DNA of 64,000 nucleotides, from positions 60,141,218-60,205,217 of the forward strand of contig NC_073745.1 in assembly GCF_029784135.1 (NCBI RefSeq). Reading direction: 5' to 3'. This document shows, in pieces, positions 11,296 through 23,506 of this stretch. The notes under the pieces are model-generated. The model had not been told where the DNA came from, searched no databases, and saw nothing but the letters and a program-made list of their open reading frames with translations. Position 1 is the stretch's first letter. Every line of letters begins with the position of its first letter. Both the position numbers and the translations under genes were made by a program. Origin of the DNA: Toxorhynchites rutilus septentrionalis. Its lineage: Eukaryota > Arthropoda > Insecta > Diptera > Culicidae.

Positions 11296-12405
11296 TAGCT
11301 GACCCGGCAAACTTCGTCCCGCCCAAAATTTGTTTTTTGTTATCAATACCTTCAAACATTCACGTTTTCTTACTAAGAGCAAGTTCATGGGTCCAATCGC
11401 AGAACTGTTTATTGATTGATCTTCTATTCGACCCCGTTGAATTCATCTTTGACTATAAAATTCCTATTATTTCTAACAAAAATCATCGTTATGATATCAG
11501 ATTATTTTCAGACACAATTCTCGTTCAAGATTTTTTAATCACTTGCAAATAACATGTTTCTCCGTTACATGAAATAAATGTGTGATACAGAAAATGTGAT
11601 AGAATAAAGACAGCTCTAAATCGGACAATTCCTTCCTCGAGTTCTGCTCTTATCAACACATCCGGTGATCCTTTTTTTTTGGTATAAATAGAAGAAGATA
11701 TAGGAGTGCGTTTCATCACATTAAAATCCATTTCCAGTTTCGAACAAAGATCAATTTCGCTAGCGCAAACATCAAATGAACTAACAGCACTTGTCACTAT
11801 GTAATTGTAGAATATATGGGAATTTAATTTTCCGGATTTTCCCTTTTTCCTTCAGAGATTTCCGAAATTTTTCAGTTGTGTTTGGTTGGAAAATTTTTGG
11901 TTGAAATATCTGTGATATTTTTATGGGACCCCCTCTCCATTCCAGAGGAGGGAGGGGTGTCATACCATTTTGGAAACATTTCTCATACCCAAAAACCCTC
12001 ACATCCCAAATTGTGCTTGAGAGGGGGAGGAGTTTATTCACCATAGAAAAGTTTTGTTCCCCGTAAAACCTTCACATACCAAATGTTGCTCCATTTGCTT
12101 GATCAGTTTTCGAGTTATGCAGAAATTTGTGTTTGATTTGTATGACAGCCCACCTTTAGAGGGCGAGAGGAGTGTCTAACCATCATAGAAACATTTATTG
12201 CAACTTCCTCATGCTAAATTTGGTTTCGTTTGCTTGATTAATTCTCGAGTAAATCAGAAATTTGTGTTTCATTTGTATGACAACCCCCTCTTAGAGAGGA
12301 GGGTGGAGAGTCTAACCATAATAGAAATATTTATTGCACCAAATTTGGTTTCATTTGCTTGATTAATTCTCGAGTAATGCAGAAATTTGTTTTTCTTTAG
12401 TATGG
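11296..12405 (+). repeat. CTGACCCGGC interspersed repeat, copy 1
   Basis: The copy starts CTGACCCGGCAAACTTCG. Its first ~500 bp match the reverse of 41690-42193, and the rest consists of diverged ~130-bp units (each with a GCAGAAATTTGTGTTT-like block and a C/T-rich block). Other copies are at 33200-33705, 37512-37950, 40845-42193 and 49535-49880. Families with CTGACCCGGC at one end and TTTCTGTCTGTCTG at the other are widespread in insects. The class (Helitron-like, Penelope-like or SINE-like) cannot be settled here. Confidence 0.75.
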
Positions 12406-12945
12406 CAGATCCATTCCCATCTTTCCATACATTTGTTCTGATCATTTGTGTGGTTACCGTTAGTAAGGAGCAACTGCGAAAACCACTGCAAATCAGTCGC
12501 ATGTAAATCGATCGGTCGAATTGCTAGTGAAGAGAACATTCATTACCACTACTTAAGCTCTGCCCTATGACAACTTGCTCACACGGTTAGAGTGTAAAAG
12601 CTGAATAGTTGCAATTGCTATTAACCAGCCTTGTTCCTGCCAGCGAGCGGACAACATCACTTCGGAGGCTCGATTGTGTGTCGTATTGTGAATGAAAACG
12701 TGTTGCGAATCCAAGATGGAACTTGATGAAATAATACATTATATAATTTGCTGCATGGGCTCAATCTGACTAATACTAATCATAAACATAAGAAAATTAT
12801 AACCTGAAACAAAATAGCAAGAAAGAGATAAGAGAAAAAGAGATAAGAATTTATAAGAATCAGAAAGGAAGTGAACACATAATGAAAACAAAAGAATCAA
12901 AATTGACAGTGGGTATGTCAACTAGAAAAAGATGTAATTTGTAGT
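12406..12945. other. repeat fragment then unrecognised AT-rich DNA
   Basis: 12410-12470 is a short piece of the repeat at 3913-4260 (CCATACATTTGTTCTG then GTGTGG). The remainder, including a purine-rich stretch at 12800-12860, shows nothing recognisable. Confidence 0.4.
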
Positions 12946-13370
12946 CATTGTTGCCACACGTACAGATTTATCTGAAAGGTACAGATTTTTTTCGTAATTT
13001 TTTTTTTTCTACTGGTTCTGTGCGGTATAGGGTACAGATTTTCGTCAAAAAGTACAGATTGGTACAAATTTTCTTCGCGTATGAAATTTCTTACATTTGA
13101 ACAAAGCAATATTAAGGTACATGACGATGATACTGCACCTGGTTTTCAGAGAAACTATGTATAAACATCATCAAACACACGAGTGATTTGCAAATGTAAA
13201 TGTAGTATTTGTAGTAAACAAATGAGTATTTTTTCATGATAATAAAATAGGTTTTTCTCTACAGGAAGCTTTTCGATGGTACAAATTTTTGGTACAAATT
13301 TTTGGAAGAAAAAGTACAGATGAGAAAGATTTTTAACGCCTCTGGTACAGATAAGAATGTGACAACACTG
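12946..13370. mobile_element. hAT-type MITE with TACAGAT subterminal repeats
   Basis: The ends are CATTGTTGCCAC and, on the other strand, CAGTGTTGTCAC, matching the CAGTGTTGCCAC end of the element at 30386-31267. Like that element it has many TACAGAT motifs near both ends (12961, 12982, 13024, 13041, 13314, 13346). No transposase frame. A matching 8-bp target duplication is not visible, so the limits are less certain than for the other copy. Confidence 0.55.
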
Positions 13371-14580
13371 GTTATATCTATAAACCAAGAAGATCATTAT
13401 CTTCGTGTTCGACACATCATAAAAATCATGACCTACCATATTCAACCACAAAACTACGGCTTCATTAACCTCTGAAATTCTTCTAAAGAATTATTTCAAT
13501 ATTATTTTGTAGTCACACAACCCCCTACATTTTTAAAATTTTAATAAAGAAAACATTATTGTTGTATGATTCCACATCGTAGGCAGTATTACAACATTTT
13601 TATCTGTATCGGAAGGGGTAAAATCTTTTTAATCTGTACTTTTTTGTTCAAAAATTTGTACCATGAAAAATATTCGTTGCAGAGAAAACATTGTGTTATT
13701 GCCATGCAAAAAATAGAATGGTTTAAAACGGAGGAAGTTACTGTTAGTAATATCTTGACAAATATTGCGAATATTTTTGAAAGGTGTGAACCCTTAAATA
13801 GGAGACATATTTTCACTACTTTCAGTGCATGGTACTTAACTGTAGTGTAAATAGTATAATTCATCAAAATTTGCTGTGTAAATACATCAAACTTTGATAA
13901 ACTTAAAATTTCCACATTGTTGTTGTCTTTCTTGTAGCTTTTTACAAACCAATTTGTAAGTTTTCTAATCAACTCTCAGCCTCAACATATGTTCTTGACT
14001 GCTCTCCATCCACATTTAGAACATTAAACGAACTTGAAAATAACAACAACAAAAAAGTGAAACCCTTTATTTATATAATTAACAGGCCATAGCAGTTAAT
14101 ACGACTGGATTCCCTGGCGCATCAAGTCATCCAGATTATGGGCTGAAAAGCGGGAAGAGGAAGCCTCTATTATCCTATTTTTTTTTCAAATTGACACATA
14201 TAATTTATTTTGTAACAGTAAAAGCCAAAACAAGATGCATGAACATATATTTTTTCAGATTCTTTTTCAACTTTTGCGTTACCAACATCATATAAAACCA
14301 CTGATGACCCATAAAGCCGCGTTTTTTTTTGCAAATCATATGAAATCTCTCAATGTCATTCCTCAGGTTCCTCAGGCTGGCAGGTTAAATTCTGCGATTT
14401 TAGCACAATTTTTTATGGTCACAACATTCATACCTTGAATGTGTTATAAACAGCACAACGAGACTCGAATCCTTGTTAATGACCTGAAATATTTAACAAC
14501 GATCCAACAATACGTAATACTTAAATTGAGCATTGTGTTGCCATTGGCAATAACTACCTGTTCTTACAAAAAAAACTAGA
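13371..14580. other. no gene; contains a related MITE fragment
   Basis: 13590-13660 again has TCTGTA and TTTGTACC blocks related to the neighbouring MITE, so a broken copy lies here. The 127-codon minus frame at 13589-13972 runs through this AT-rich stretch and resembles nothing known. 14085-14200 contains an unassigned segment of more mixed composition. Confidence 0.35.
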
Positions 14581-15949
14581 AGTGGGTTATATCTTTGATA
14601 TAACCGCAAGGTGGACGTAGGACTAACGTTGACTTAGCAATCAATAAGAAACAAACATATGAATCTGAGACGTTTCATCTTTCGAATAAAGTGATTATCA
14701 TCCCCCCTTCCCAACAATTCCAACTTCCCAATAACGACGATCGTTTGCAGCATTCGTAAACAAATAATTTTATAACGCTGCTTTGATAAATGTGATTTCT
14801 TCGATATGTAATTTAATATCCACTTCGATCATATCCACTTCACCGTATCATACCATACCAAATCTATAGTCAATCCAAGTACAATAGTACCCACCAGTGC
14901 TTGGAAATATCTGTATCACATCAATCTTTTCAGCTGAATTTCCGGCCACATTCGATCATTATACCATTGCATTCGGGATACCGAAAATGAACCAACGCCA
15001 AACCTCACAATCACAGCAAGCCACTCACAGTTGATTCATCCAGTTTTTTTCATTCTGTTTTTCGTTCTGTTCTGCGTTCACGGAATGTGAGCAAAACAAA
15101 ATATCCCTAGTTTTGTCATTCATTGACATTAACATACCAGTTCAATCACTATCAGCATCGTTCTCGGACACTGACGAAACGGAGAAATTCGTTGAGGAAG
15201 ATAAGAAAGTACAGAATGCTCATAATAGTGACAATAAATTAAATTATTCAAGCATGCAAGGTTTTCGTCTCTGTTAAATTACTTTCATTTTACATAGTGA
15301 ATATGCAGTTCCAAATCCACTTTAATTTTTTTTTAAATTCTGAACACACGAACATAAAATGGTGGTGTCCAAGACACGACCGCAATGGGAATATTTCGAG
15401 CTTCCTTTTGCAAACGGATCAAACTATGCTATAGGATTAGCGGATGAAATTGCCAACATCCAGCTTTGGCTGACATAGTTTGCATTCGCTGCTTGGATCG
15501 ATTCTGCAGAATGCACCCTCGCCGTCCAAGCCTGAGCAATCCTTAGCTGTGAGTGTACATGCAGATCTTGCTCTTTTGTTGGCATTTCCGCTTGCGCCAC
15601 CGATTTGCGTTGCCCTTTCGGAGTAACTTCAAAAACAACTGAATAAGCAAGGCACTGACTCAATGAAAAAATCACACACATATCGGGATATTGAAAATGA
15701 ACAGTCACAACATTCCTGACAATCCAATGGCAATGAATAAATGTGAATGAATTCTCATGACTCGAGCTTTAAGGAAAGCTCAGAGAGCACAGAATGAATA
15801 TGAATGAACACAGTTGTAAATTTGTTTGCCGTCGAATGAATGACAGTAGCATCGACAAGCAAAATAAACGCGTTACACTGAAAAAATATATTTTCAATGC
15901 TGCTTAACAAGCTCAATATTTCCAAGCTCTGGTACCCACAGCTCACATC
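14581..15949. other. repeat fragment, then unassigned DNA with one open frame
   Basis: 14583-14700 is the second copy of the GTGGGTTATATCT..GACGTAGGACTA repeat (core 14614-14625). A 94-codon minus frame at 15424-15708 has a balanced, soluble-looking composition in its C-terminal half, but no recognised domain, and is too weak to call a gene. The rest is AT-rich. Confidence 0.35.
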
Positions 15950-16151
15950 TATTTTGCAATGCCGATTTCCTCTGGCTCCATGGTTTTGAAGTCTGTGTTA
16001 GGGATACATTCCGATTCGCAAAAGCGCAAACGAGTACAAAAGTACCCGCTGCTTGCATCTAATTTGTTATGCCAGTTTCCCCGGGCTCCATGGTTTGAAT
16101 GTCTGTGTTAGGGAAACATCCATCCATTCCAGCGAACGTACCTTAATCGTT
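15950..16151 (+). repeat. two diverged copies of a TGCCGATTTCC..TGTGTTAGGG repeat
   Basis: The block TTTGCAATGCCGATTTCC, GGCTCCATGG, GTCTGTGTTAGGGA and ACATCC occurs twice, at 15954-16010 and 16060-16125, with GTACAAAAGTACCCGC between. Related pieces lie at 5590-5720 and 19760-20110. Non-coding dispersed repeat. Confidence 0.55.
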
Positions 16152-16455
16152 GCGCAATTATAACTGAGTGGATTTCCGAGCGGCACTCGCTTATATACCG
16201 ATTGGAGTGATTTCAATAGCCTGTTTTGGAAGCAATTTTAGGGCAATTGAAACAAATTTTTGGATCAAAAAATAACAAGCATATAGCGCGTAGACATTTT
16301 ATCTTTCGAATGAAGTGTTTATCATGCTATTTCGTTCAGTTATTTAGGAGCTATTAACGCTCAAAATCTCGTTCTCCGGCGTAACGCTTTCGTTTTCGAA
16401 AGGTTGAACTTACACCCCAGTATAGAAATGAAAGACGTAGTCCCACGTCAAAAAA
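16152..16455 (+). repeat. dispersed ~300-bp repeat ending in GACGTAGTCCCACGTC, copy B
   Basis: Aligns with 2972-3270 over its whole length and ends in the palindrome at 16434-16449. Differences are scattered substitutions and very short indels, as expected for two old copies of one mobile family. Confidence 0.8.
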
Positions 16456-17616
16456 CAATGAATCATTGCTTCCAAAACCTCTTCATTAACCAAAACAATT
16501 CCCCGGATCATCACCTCACGGCGGGAATGCACATCTCCTGTCAACGGGCACACGTTCCATAACCACAAACAATATCACCTCAACAACGATAATTATCCGA
16601 GCCCCACTTAATGAGGCTGCTCATTCGTCAATCGCGCATGATGGGGCAATCGTGCCGCCGCCCCAGAGTTGTGCGCTGAGAGGTAGCCAACCGACTCCAG
16701 GATACACACAACAGGCAACACCACATCGCATCGGCTGTCAATCACTCTCGATCACACACACGACACGGCGCCGGGCACTCGCGAAAAGCAAAACCATCAA
16801 TGAAAAAAAAACTTAATTAATTTTGTCATAATTAATTTTTTAAACAATTTTTCAAAATCAGCCGCGTAATTATTGCGGATTGAGGACCGCGTGAAGTGTG
16901 AGAGTGGAGAAAAAAAATCGAAACCTTCGGCACACGGCTCAACGCCGTAATGAGGTCGATTAACGCCTCGCCAGCTCTTCTCGGAGGTTTTGATCGATTG
17001 GGGAGAAAAAAAAATATATATAAATTGTACCGATGGGCTCCCCTGGTAATGATGGTGATTGAAAAATCAGTTATTGATGAGTTGTTGCAGAGGGAAGCGT
17101 CGAGCGAAGCATAAACAAACGAGAAGGGAAAGGAAAACACTTCGTCGCGGGGTGATTTTAATGATGGGTTAATTGCATGGTGAAGTGGTGAAGTGACCTA
17201 GGGGTCCACGCGGTGGTGGAGCCTCCGAAGGGGGGGGGGGGGGGGTTGGTGGTCGGCTTATATTGAAAATAAATATAAATATGCCGTAGATTCGTGCGAT
17301 GCCGAGGCCAGCCAGCCACCGAAATTGATTAATGAGGTGATTTGGTGTTTAGTTTCACTTATTGCTAGGTGATGAAATTGGTGGATTGAGGACAGGTTAT
17401 TAGATCATATGCAATGCAGTAAGAGATTATCCCAATTATGATGAACATTAACCCAGGAAAAGCATATATGCACATCGACATAATAGTTGATCGATGCCAC
17501 AGAAACATAGACGAAATCCAGTTCCAAAGATGTGTTATTCGCTATTGAAATTGCTCAAGTGTTTCATATTTGTTCAGAACCTCTTCCCAAAAATTGTACT
17601 TTATGTTCATCTAGCT
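16456..17616. other. TE-poor island with homeobox-like TAAT sites and a G tract
   Basis: No gene is recognised. Composition is mixed, dispersed repeats are absent, and there are several TTAATTAA or TGATTAATGA motifs (for example near 16812-16840 and 17325-17335) of the kind bound by homeodomain factors. A run of about 15 G lies near 17230-17246. A regulatory role is only an inference. Confidence 0.35.
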
Positions 17617-18052
17617 CAGCGATACTCAACCTTTTTTTCATAGTGGCCACAAACACGTTTAGTCATGGTGTCGGGGACCGCAAAAAAAGGGGATATGTCC
17701 AAGACACGAGCGCAGCGTTAACATAGAACTACGAAATTATTGCCGGCGAGAATAAACATTGAAGAAATTTAATAATAATCAAAGCATTTGATAGCAATGA
17801 CAAGGGCCGATAAATGAATGCTTTCACTGAATGAGGGGCGCAAACGTTTCGCGGAGCAGTTTCGGTAGATTGTCAAATTGATTATAAGCATTAACATGTA
17901 TGTTGATTGCTCGCTGTCTATAGCACTGAAACTGAAATACTGAACTCCTAGAATATCTAAGTAGTTTTTCAGTATCTCTCAGCAAAATTACATTAAATTA
18001 TCACTCTACGAAATTGAAAATGAGGCATGTTACGATTCATTGATGGATTTAA

Positions 18053-19039
18053 CCCTTTGTGGTCGGGATTTTTTTTACTCGAAAAAACAGTGATGTATAA
18101 CTTTGTCAGAAATCATGAAAGATGAACAAGATTTATTTAGTTTTATGTAAACTTCAGATAAGTTGTTGCTAAACATTGTATTTTAATGTGTTGTTTTCAT
18201 ATAAAAAATAAATATTTTAATTCGTATGATATCTTTCGAAACAGTCCCCCAAAATACAGGTTTTCACATGTATCACAAAAATGTTTAGTTTGGCGTCTTC
18301 CGCCTTCTATCTTTCTGTTAGTACATACAGAAGAATGCTCTTTGTTGCTACACATAGAGTTTTCCATTAAGGGGATACCCTGGTCAGGAAAATCGAAAAA
18401 AAAAGTATTTTTTTTTTTTGCATTTTTGGGAAGCTGATACCGTCAAAAATGATGTCCTAAAAAGATTTTTCGATATTTGGTTTCGTTGGAAAGTTTCATC
18501 CAAACGTATGAAGTCACCTCAAGGGATATAGTATTGCTGTACGAGTTTTGGAACGAATTTTTCAATGTTTTTTCAACTGTTGGTATCGATATCTCAGGAT
18601 ACACTTTACCGCTTTGACTGCGATTTGGTTGCTTCAGAACCGATACCACCAGCAAGGTACCGATTTTCAGACAGCATCTACGCATCCAGCTGTCAACAGC
18701 GTCATAATCATTATTCGTGCACTCAAAAAATGGAAAATACATCTTAAAATATACCTTAAACAATAACCAAAATACACGAACACTTCACTTTATTCCAATA
18801 AACTCCACGAAAATTCATTAAGCCCTCAAACCTTTCCTCAAGCATGGATAACAACTTTCGTTTCTACTGAGTACCGTTATCTATTATTCATAGGAATACA
18901 GGTCGGGTTCGTGAACAGATTCACTAGACATTAAAATTCTTTCAGAAAAAGTGTGAACTGATATATTTTTGCATAAAGTGCAAAATAAGTATACTTATTT
19001 GCTGTGGTGGCTGACAGCAGACAAACGACCGCAAAAGGG
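18053..19039. mobile_element. piggyBac-like non-autonomous element (TTAA flanks)
   Basis: The ends CCCTTTGTGGTCG and (other strand) CCCTTTTGCGGTCG are inverted, and TTAA sits directly outside each (18049-18052 and 19040-19043). This is the signature of piggyBac-like elements, which duplicate TTAA. No transposase frame is recognised. The central part (18366-18665) is a dispersed repeat also found at 30050-30385. Confidence 0.6.
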
Positions 19040-19079
19040 TTAAAACGCATATTGAACAAAATCGTTATTGCGATTTAGG

Positions 19080-19740
19080 TTCTGTTGTTTACCATTAGAC
19101 AGGAAATTTATTTACTAGTTTTGACGTGGGACTACGTCTAACCGGAATATATGGAGGATAAAATGGAAATCCAAGGGTGCTCATACACTGTTTGACCGAA
19201 GCCAAATATTTGACTCTTTTTGACAGATAAAATTTGGTCAACGTGTACTGATCAAATATATTCTACACAAAACACGACAAACAAATATTCAATTATTGGA
19301 TGCCTAAAATATTTTTTCAGTCTGTTCTTCGAACCTGTCGGCACATGGTTAGGTTACCTTGAATATTTCAGTTGATTTTTTCCATGTTCGGTGTTTGATA
19401 TTGTTTACTACTGTTGAAAATTGAAGAGTGGCAAACAAAATAGTGTTTGTACAAATACCAAATCAAACCTTATCTGTCAAAAAATAACAAATATTTAACC
19501 TCCGGGCAAACAGTGTACGGTCACCTTAAGCAAAGAAGATGCAGGAAAAAATTAACGTTTTCGAATGCTTATAACTCGAACATTTCTTAAGGAATCGGAA
19601 AGACGTTTGCATCAATTGATAGGAAACATTTCTAAGCATCTATTGCAAATTATAAAATGTTATTTTTCATAACATTTTTGAATAACTGTCAAATGATAGG
19701 CGTTATCTAAACACCCTAGCTGTCACGTTTTGATTGGCCC
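19080..19740 (+). repeat. dispersed repeat with GACGTGGGACTACGTC, interrupted by a MITE
   Basis: Matches 47890-48110 in the reverse direction: both have the palindrome (19123-19138), CTAACCGGAA, ATAACTCGA, GCATCAATTGATAGGAAA and GCATCT blocks in the same order. Here a 330-bp TA-flanked element (19186-19515) interrupts the alignment. Confidence 0.7.
19186..19515. mobile_element. 330-bp MITE with CACTGTTTG ends and TA target duplication
   Basis: The left end CACTGTTTGACCGAAG and the right end (other strand) CACTGTTTGCCCGGAG are followed on both sides by AAATATTTG. TA lies outside each end (19184-19185, 19516-19517). A related repeat copy near 48060 lacks this segment, which supports an insertion. 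No coding capacity is recognised. Confidence 0.7.
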
Positions 19741-20249
19741 GAGTTACGGTTTCTCCAACACAGCCACCAAAACCAAGGTGCGTGAGGGAATCCGCTTTGC
19801 AAATACCTGCGAGTGGCGAGTACTTTTGCACTCGCTTGCCTTTGTGCAGTCCAAAATATGTTTCCCTAACACGTAATACTAAACTGAGGAGCCTGGGAAA
19901 ATCGGTGTTTCAGATACTAGAGGCGAATGAACTTTCATGTTTTAAACCTCTATAGTATAAAAGGTTGAAATTGAAGTTGTTGATTCATGCAAGCCGGAAG
20001 GAATTCTGTATCCGCATGTTTTTTTGCACTCCGGAAAGTGCAACAACGGATTACAAAAGCGGGTACGAATGCAACGCTTCAAGACTGCTTTGGAGATATG
20101 CTTTCGTAACGGTATTTCTACGCATACCGTTTGATGATTAGGTGAAATGCCGACACAAAATTCACTTTTAACGAAAAACATAATTTATTACAATGCATGA
20201 ATTGGAGTTACATGGAATTTGTTCAAATTCTTTACTTACGAAGCAAATA
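19741..20249. repeat. dispersed GTACTTTTGCACTCGC repeat debris
   Basis: 19790-20110 holds blocks also seen near 5590-5720 and 15955-16130, such as TTCCCTAACAC and AAAAGCGGGTACGAATGCAACG. Frames of 70-80 codons here have no known similarity. The Tc1 element begins immediately after the TA at 20248-20249. Confidence 0.4.
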
Positions 20250-21843
20250 CAGTGCGAGAAATTCCTATAAGCGCACATGTATATTTTGGCTGTAAGATTA
20301 ACTAGATTTATATTTCCAAAATATTTTCATGGGATTTAAATGACCTTCGAACATCAAGTTTATCTTGCCAGGAAAAGTCCCAACCCTATTCTCAACAGTT
20401 ATTCATAATGAGAAAAACGTGTTTTCGTGGTAGAAATTCTTATAAGCGCACATCAGACTTTATTCTCAAAGAACGATTTATACATGAAAATGACAGCATT
20501 CAATATTTGGTTGGTTTACCATTTTCAGAATAGTTTCATAGACACGGTTTGGCATTGACTCAATCAGATTATCCAACATTTCATGTGGAATTTTATTCCA
20601 CTCGTCCCTTACACATCTCTCCAACTCACGAACTGTTGCAAATTGCCGTCCACCACTGTAGACTCGCCTTGCCAGGATTCCCCAGAGATTCTCGATGGGA
20701 TTGAGATCCGGGCTACGAGCTGGCCAGTCCATAACCTGAATGTTTCTTTCGGAAAACCATGACAATGATTTCTTGCTTACGTGAATGGCAGCATTATCCT
20801 GCTGGAAGATGAAGTTGTCGTCCATAATGTCTTCTGTAAATGGCACCAAAACACTGTCCAGTAGCTCTACATAGTTGTCGGAGTTCATCCTTGTCGAAAT
20901 AGTGGCGATAGGAGTCTTCCCTTTTCTTGGAAACGCAGCCCACACCATGAGACTTCCATCACTAAAATTCCTGCTCAACTTCACTACGGGATTTTTTCGT
21001 AGATCATGCCAATAATACGCGCAGCATTCGGGACCATCAAGATTGAACTTTTTCTCGTCGGAAAAGATCACTTCATCCCACTCTGCCAATCCATGTGCTG
21101 TTTAGCGAAATCTAATCTTGCTTTAATGTGCCTTAGGGTGAGGTTTGGTTTCTTTGCCTTCTTCGTGTAAACCAGATGTCCAGATCCTCGCAAAATTTGG
21201 GAAACACGTCGTTTGGATATGGGAAGGTCCAGTTCTTGCTTTATTTCCGAAGCATTAAATTTTCCAGTCTCCCCAGGCTGAATGATGCGGTTCCGGTCGC
21301 GGTTTGAAATTTTGCAGTTACCTTTATTCTTCCTTCTGATGCCATATTTTGGGCCCTTCTTGAAAAAAATCCGGACCACTGTTTCTCCTTTATCGATCCT
21401 CTTTGCTATCTCCCGGTTGCTCAAACCAATATCCTTCAATTCGGTTATTAATCTCCGCTCAGTTTCGTCCACGAACTTTCCTTTCGGCATCGTGCTTCAA
21501 ATTCAATTGCGCTACTTCACTGCTTAGCTGATTGTGGTTAACTCGTTCTCACGTTACAACCTTACCAGGATGTGTTGAAAAATGGCCAAGATGTTTACAT
21601 ATTGGTGGGAAAATATTTAAAATGCCAGTTGCGCTTATGAGAATTTCGCACCATAATTTTAAAAATGTTTTAGTAAAAAAATATGTTTGCACCAATGATG
21701 ACTGTGATAACAAAGTCATGATAACAAAGTTAGTACACATTTAGTCATTAGGAAATCACTACGTAAAAAAGGAATGGTTTTATCTACTATATATCTAGAA
21801 TTTTCAGAAAACCCAGGTGCGCTTATAGGATTTTCCCCCACTG
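20250..21843 (-). mobile_element. Tc1 element with IR/DR ends, 1594 bp, TA flanks
   Basis: The outer ends match at 25 of 29 positions (left starts CAGTGCGAG, right starts CAGTGGGGG on the other strand; both reach CCTATAAGCGCAC). Each end also contains an inner copy of the same motif about 180 bp further in (20427-20453 and 21628-21654, ending TATAAGCGCA or CATAAGCGCA). TA flanks both sides (20248-20249, 21844-21845). Two direct repeats inside each inverted repeat is the IR/DR layout known from some Tc1-like elements such as Sleeping Beauty, where each repeat is a transposase-binding site. The element carries one transposase gene on the minus strand with a single frame shift. Confidence 0.9.
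20478..21490 (-). pseudogene. Tc1 DD34E transposase with one frame shift
   Basis: The gene reads from 21490 to 20478. The N-terminal part (to about 21070) has a paired-like helix-turn-helix region (MPKGKFVDETERR; LSNREIAKRI) and a second HTH with RRVSQIL. The catalytic part has FSDEKKFNLDG (first Asp), QQDNAAIH (second Asp) and DWPARSPDLNPIENLWG (Glu); the second Asp and the Glu are 34 residues apart, so this is a DD34E Tc1 transposase that would cut and paste at TA. The two parts are in different frames, changing at about 21070-21090 just after HMDW, so one small indel separates an otherwise complete ~340-residue protein. The two frames together are full length for the family. Start chosen at the MPKG Met after the TIR. 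Confidence 0.93.
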
Positions 21844-23334
21844 TATGTTGAATTCAGTTGAATTTGAAAATTGTTTCCTTCAATCAATAATTTTATCAAT
21901 ACAAACAAATGATTACTAAACCAACGGTAATCCCACGTCAACCTTGCTATTTTTTGCATAAAACATGAATAGTGAACATAGTAAACGAAGTAAACAATTT
22001 GACGACTAAAATGGGAATGTTATTCCGATTTTACTAGCTATTCGTTCTCCCCCACAACACAACGAGCAATTTTTTTGCCTACAATTCAAGCCTTAGCTTA
22101 CAATGTGAGTCGATGCGTATCATGAATTATTCTCTATTTGCCGATAATAGGCATTTATCAGTTGACAGAGTCAATGGAGGGATGATCTTGGATGGGTTTG
22201 GTCTATTCTTCCCAAATATTTGACGAAAGCCTGGCTCAAAAGGTTAAACGTTGATAGAGATTGTATAAGATTGATGTACAGGTTGTTGCCAATTAATTCG
22301 TGCACAGTTCACGTTTTTATCCGGCAGGTTTTGCTACTATCAATTTAAGTAATTGTGGTCCAGGATATCCTGATATCGAGCATGTTGTAATGCAAAAAAT
22401 GCAATTAAAAAATTTAACTACCTGCTGACTTAGAGGTTCTAAAAGGTATACTCACACGTGTCAATCATGATAGCTCGAGAATGGCTACATTTAGGAGGAG
22501 ATTTATAATGAGCTTTTTTGTTTTAAATCACATCAGAAATCATAATTTGTGGCTAAAAATGATTGTTAACATACAAAAATTCGTTTAGACATCAATACGC
22601 TATAACTCTTTCTAAGACACTATTTCGGTACGACTCATAGTTTTTTAGATATAAATTATCAAAGATTTCTCCTACTGAAATCGATACGCCATTTTCAAAA
22701 GTTACGCTTGAGTCAAAAAATTCCCAATTGCTGTGGAAAACTCATATTTCCTCCAACCCAAACGGAATAAAAACTTTCATTCGAATCAAAAATACATGTT
22801 TTTAAAATCTGCATTTTTTGGACGATTTCATTTGGAATTGCACAATGACTAGTATCTAGGTAGAATATATTAGATTACGGAAAAAAGTAAAAATTGTATT
22901 TGATATATTCAGGATTGTCCGATGTGGGTCAGATATACATCGTTTTGTTTTATATTTTGTTGCCATTTTAAAGGTAAAGATAACGAAGAACCAAGACCTC
23001 TATAAGAGAGCCATTCACAGAAGATTTGGTTCTTATTGGCGAAAAACTATAGTGATCGATTTTCACAATATTCTCTCGATCCCAATTTCTTATCACTTAG
23101 GAAGTTTTGCAAATTTTTTGCAAAACCCAACCAATGTTTGTGTGTGTACAAGTACAAGTACAAGTGTTTTGTGTTTTGAGTGTACAAGTCCTTCAGGAAC
23201 ATTTTGACTTGTGCTATATTTGGCCCATATACTCGATTAAATAGACGGCAGTCATGATCAAATTCAAGTCCAAACATGCTCCTGTTATTTTACTGCTTGC
23301 ACTTAGGTCCCAAGTTCTTAAAAAAAACATCACT
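21844..23334. other. AT-rich, no gene recognised
   Basis: No coding similarity. 23144-23165 has a short GTACAA microsatellite (three and a half units). Frames of up to 76 codons have no motif. This is the right half of the candidate hAT-like element interior. Confidence 0.3.
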
Positions 23335-23506
23335 CGTAGACATTTTATCTTTCGAATGAAGTGATTATCATACCACTTCGTTCAACCGGCAAAGAGTTAT
23401 TCAAGCTCAAAACCTTGCACCTCCGACGTAACCCCTTGTTTTTGAAGCTTTCAACTTACACACCGGTACAGAAATGAAAGAAGTAATCCTAAGTGAAAAT
23501 CCATGC
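23335..23506 (+). repeat. dispersed ~300-bp repeat, copy C (truncated)
   Basis: Matches the last ~170 bp of copies A and B (CGTAGACATTTTATCTTTCG, GTTCA, CTCCG.CGTAAC, ACCGGTA.AGAAATGAAAG), more diverged and with the terminal palindrome decayed (GAAGTAATCCTAAGTG). Confidence 0.7.

Noticed and set aside
13589..13972. 127-codon minus-strand frame
   Set aside because: AT-rich DNA that includes MITE fragments; composition is that of a chance frame.
15424..15708. 94-codon minus-strand frame with a soluble-looking C-terminal half
   Set aside because: No known motif, no splice or start context, single copy in the window; insufficient to call a gene.
17230..17246. G run, possible G-quadruplex or assembly artefact
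   Set aside because: A single homopolymer without regular G-tracts around it; no functional claim is justified.
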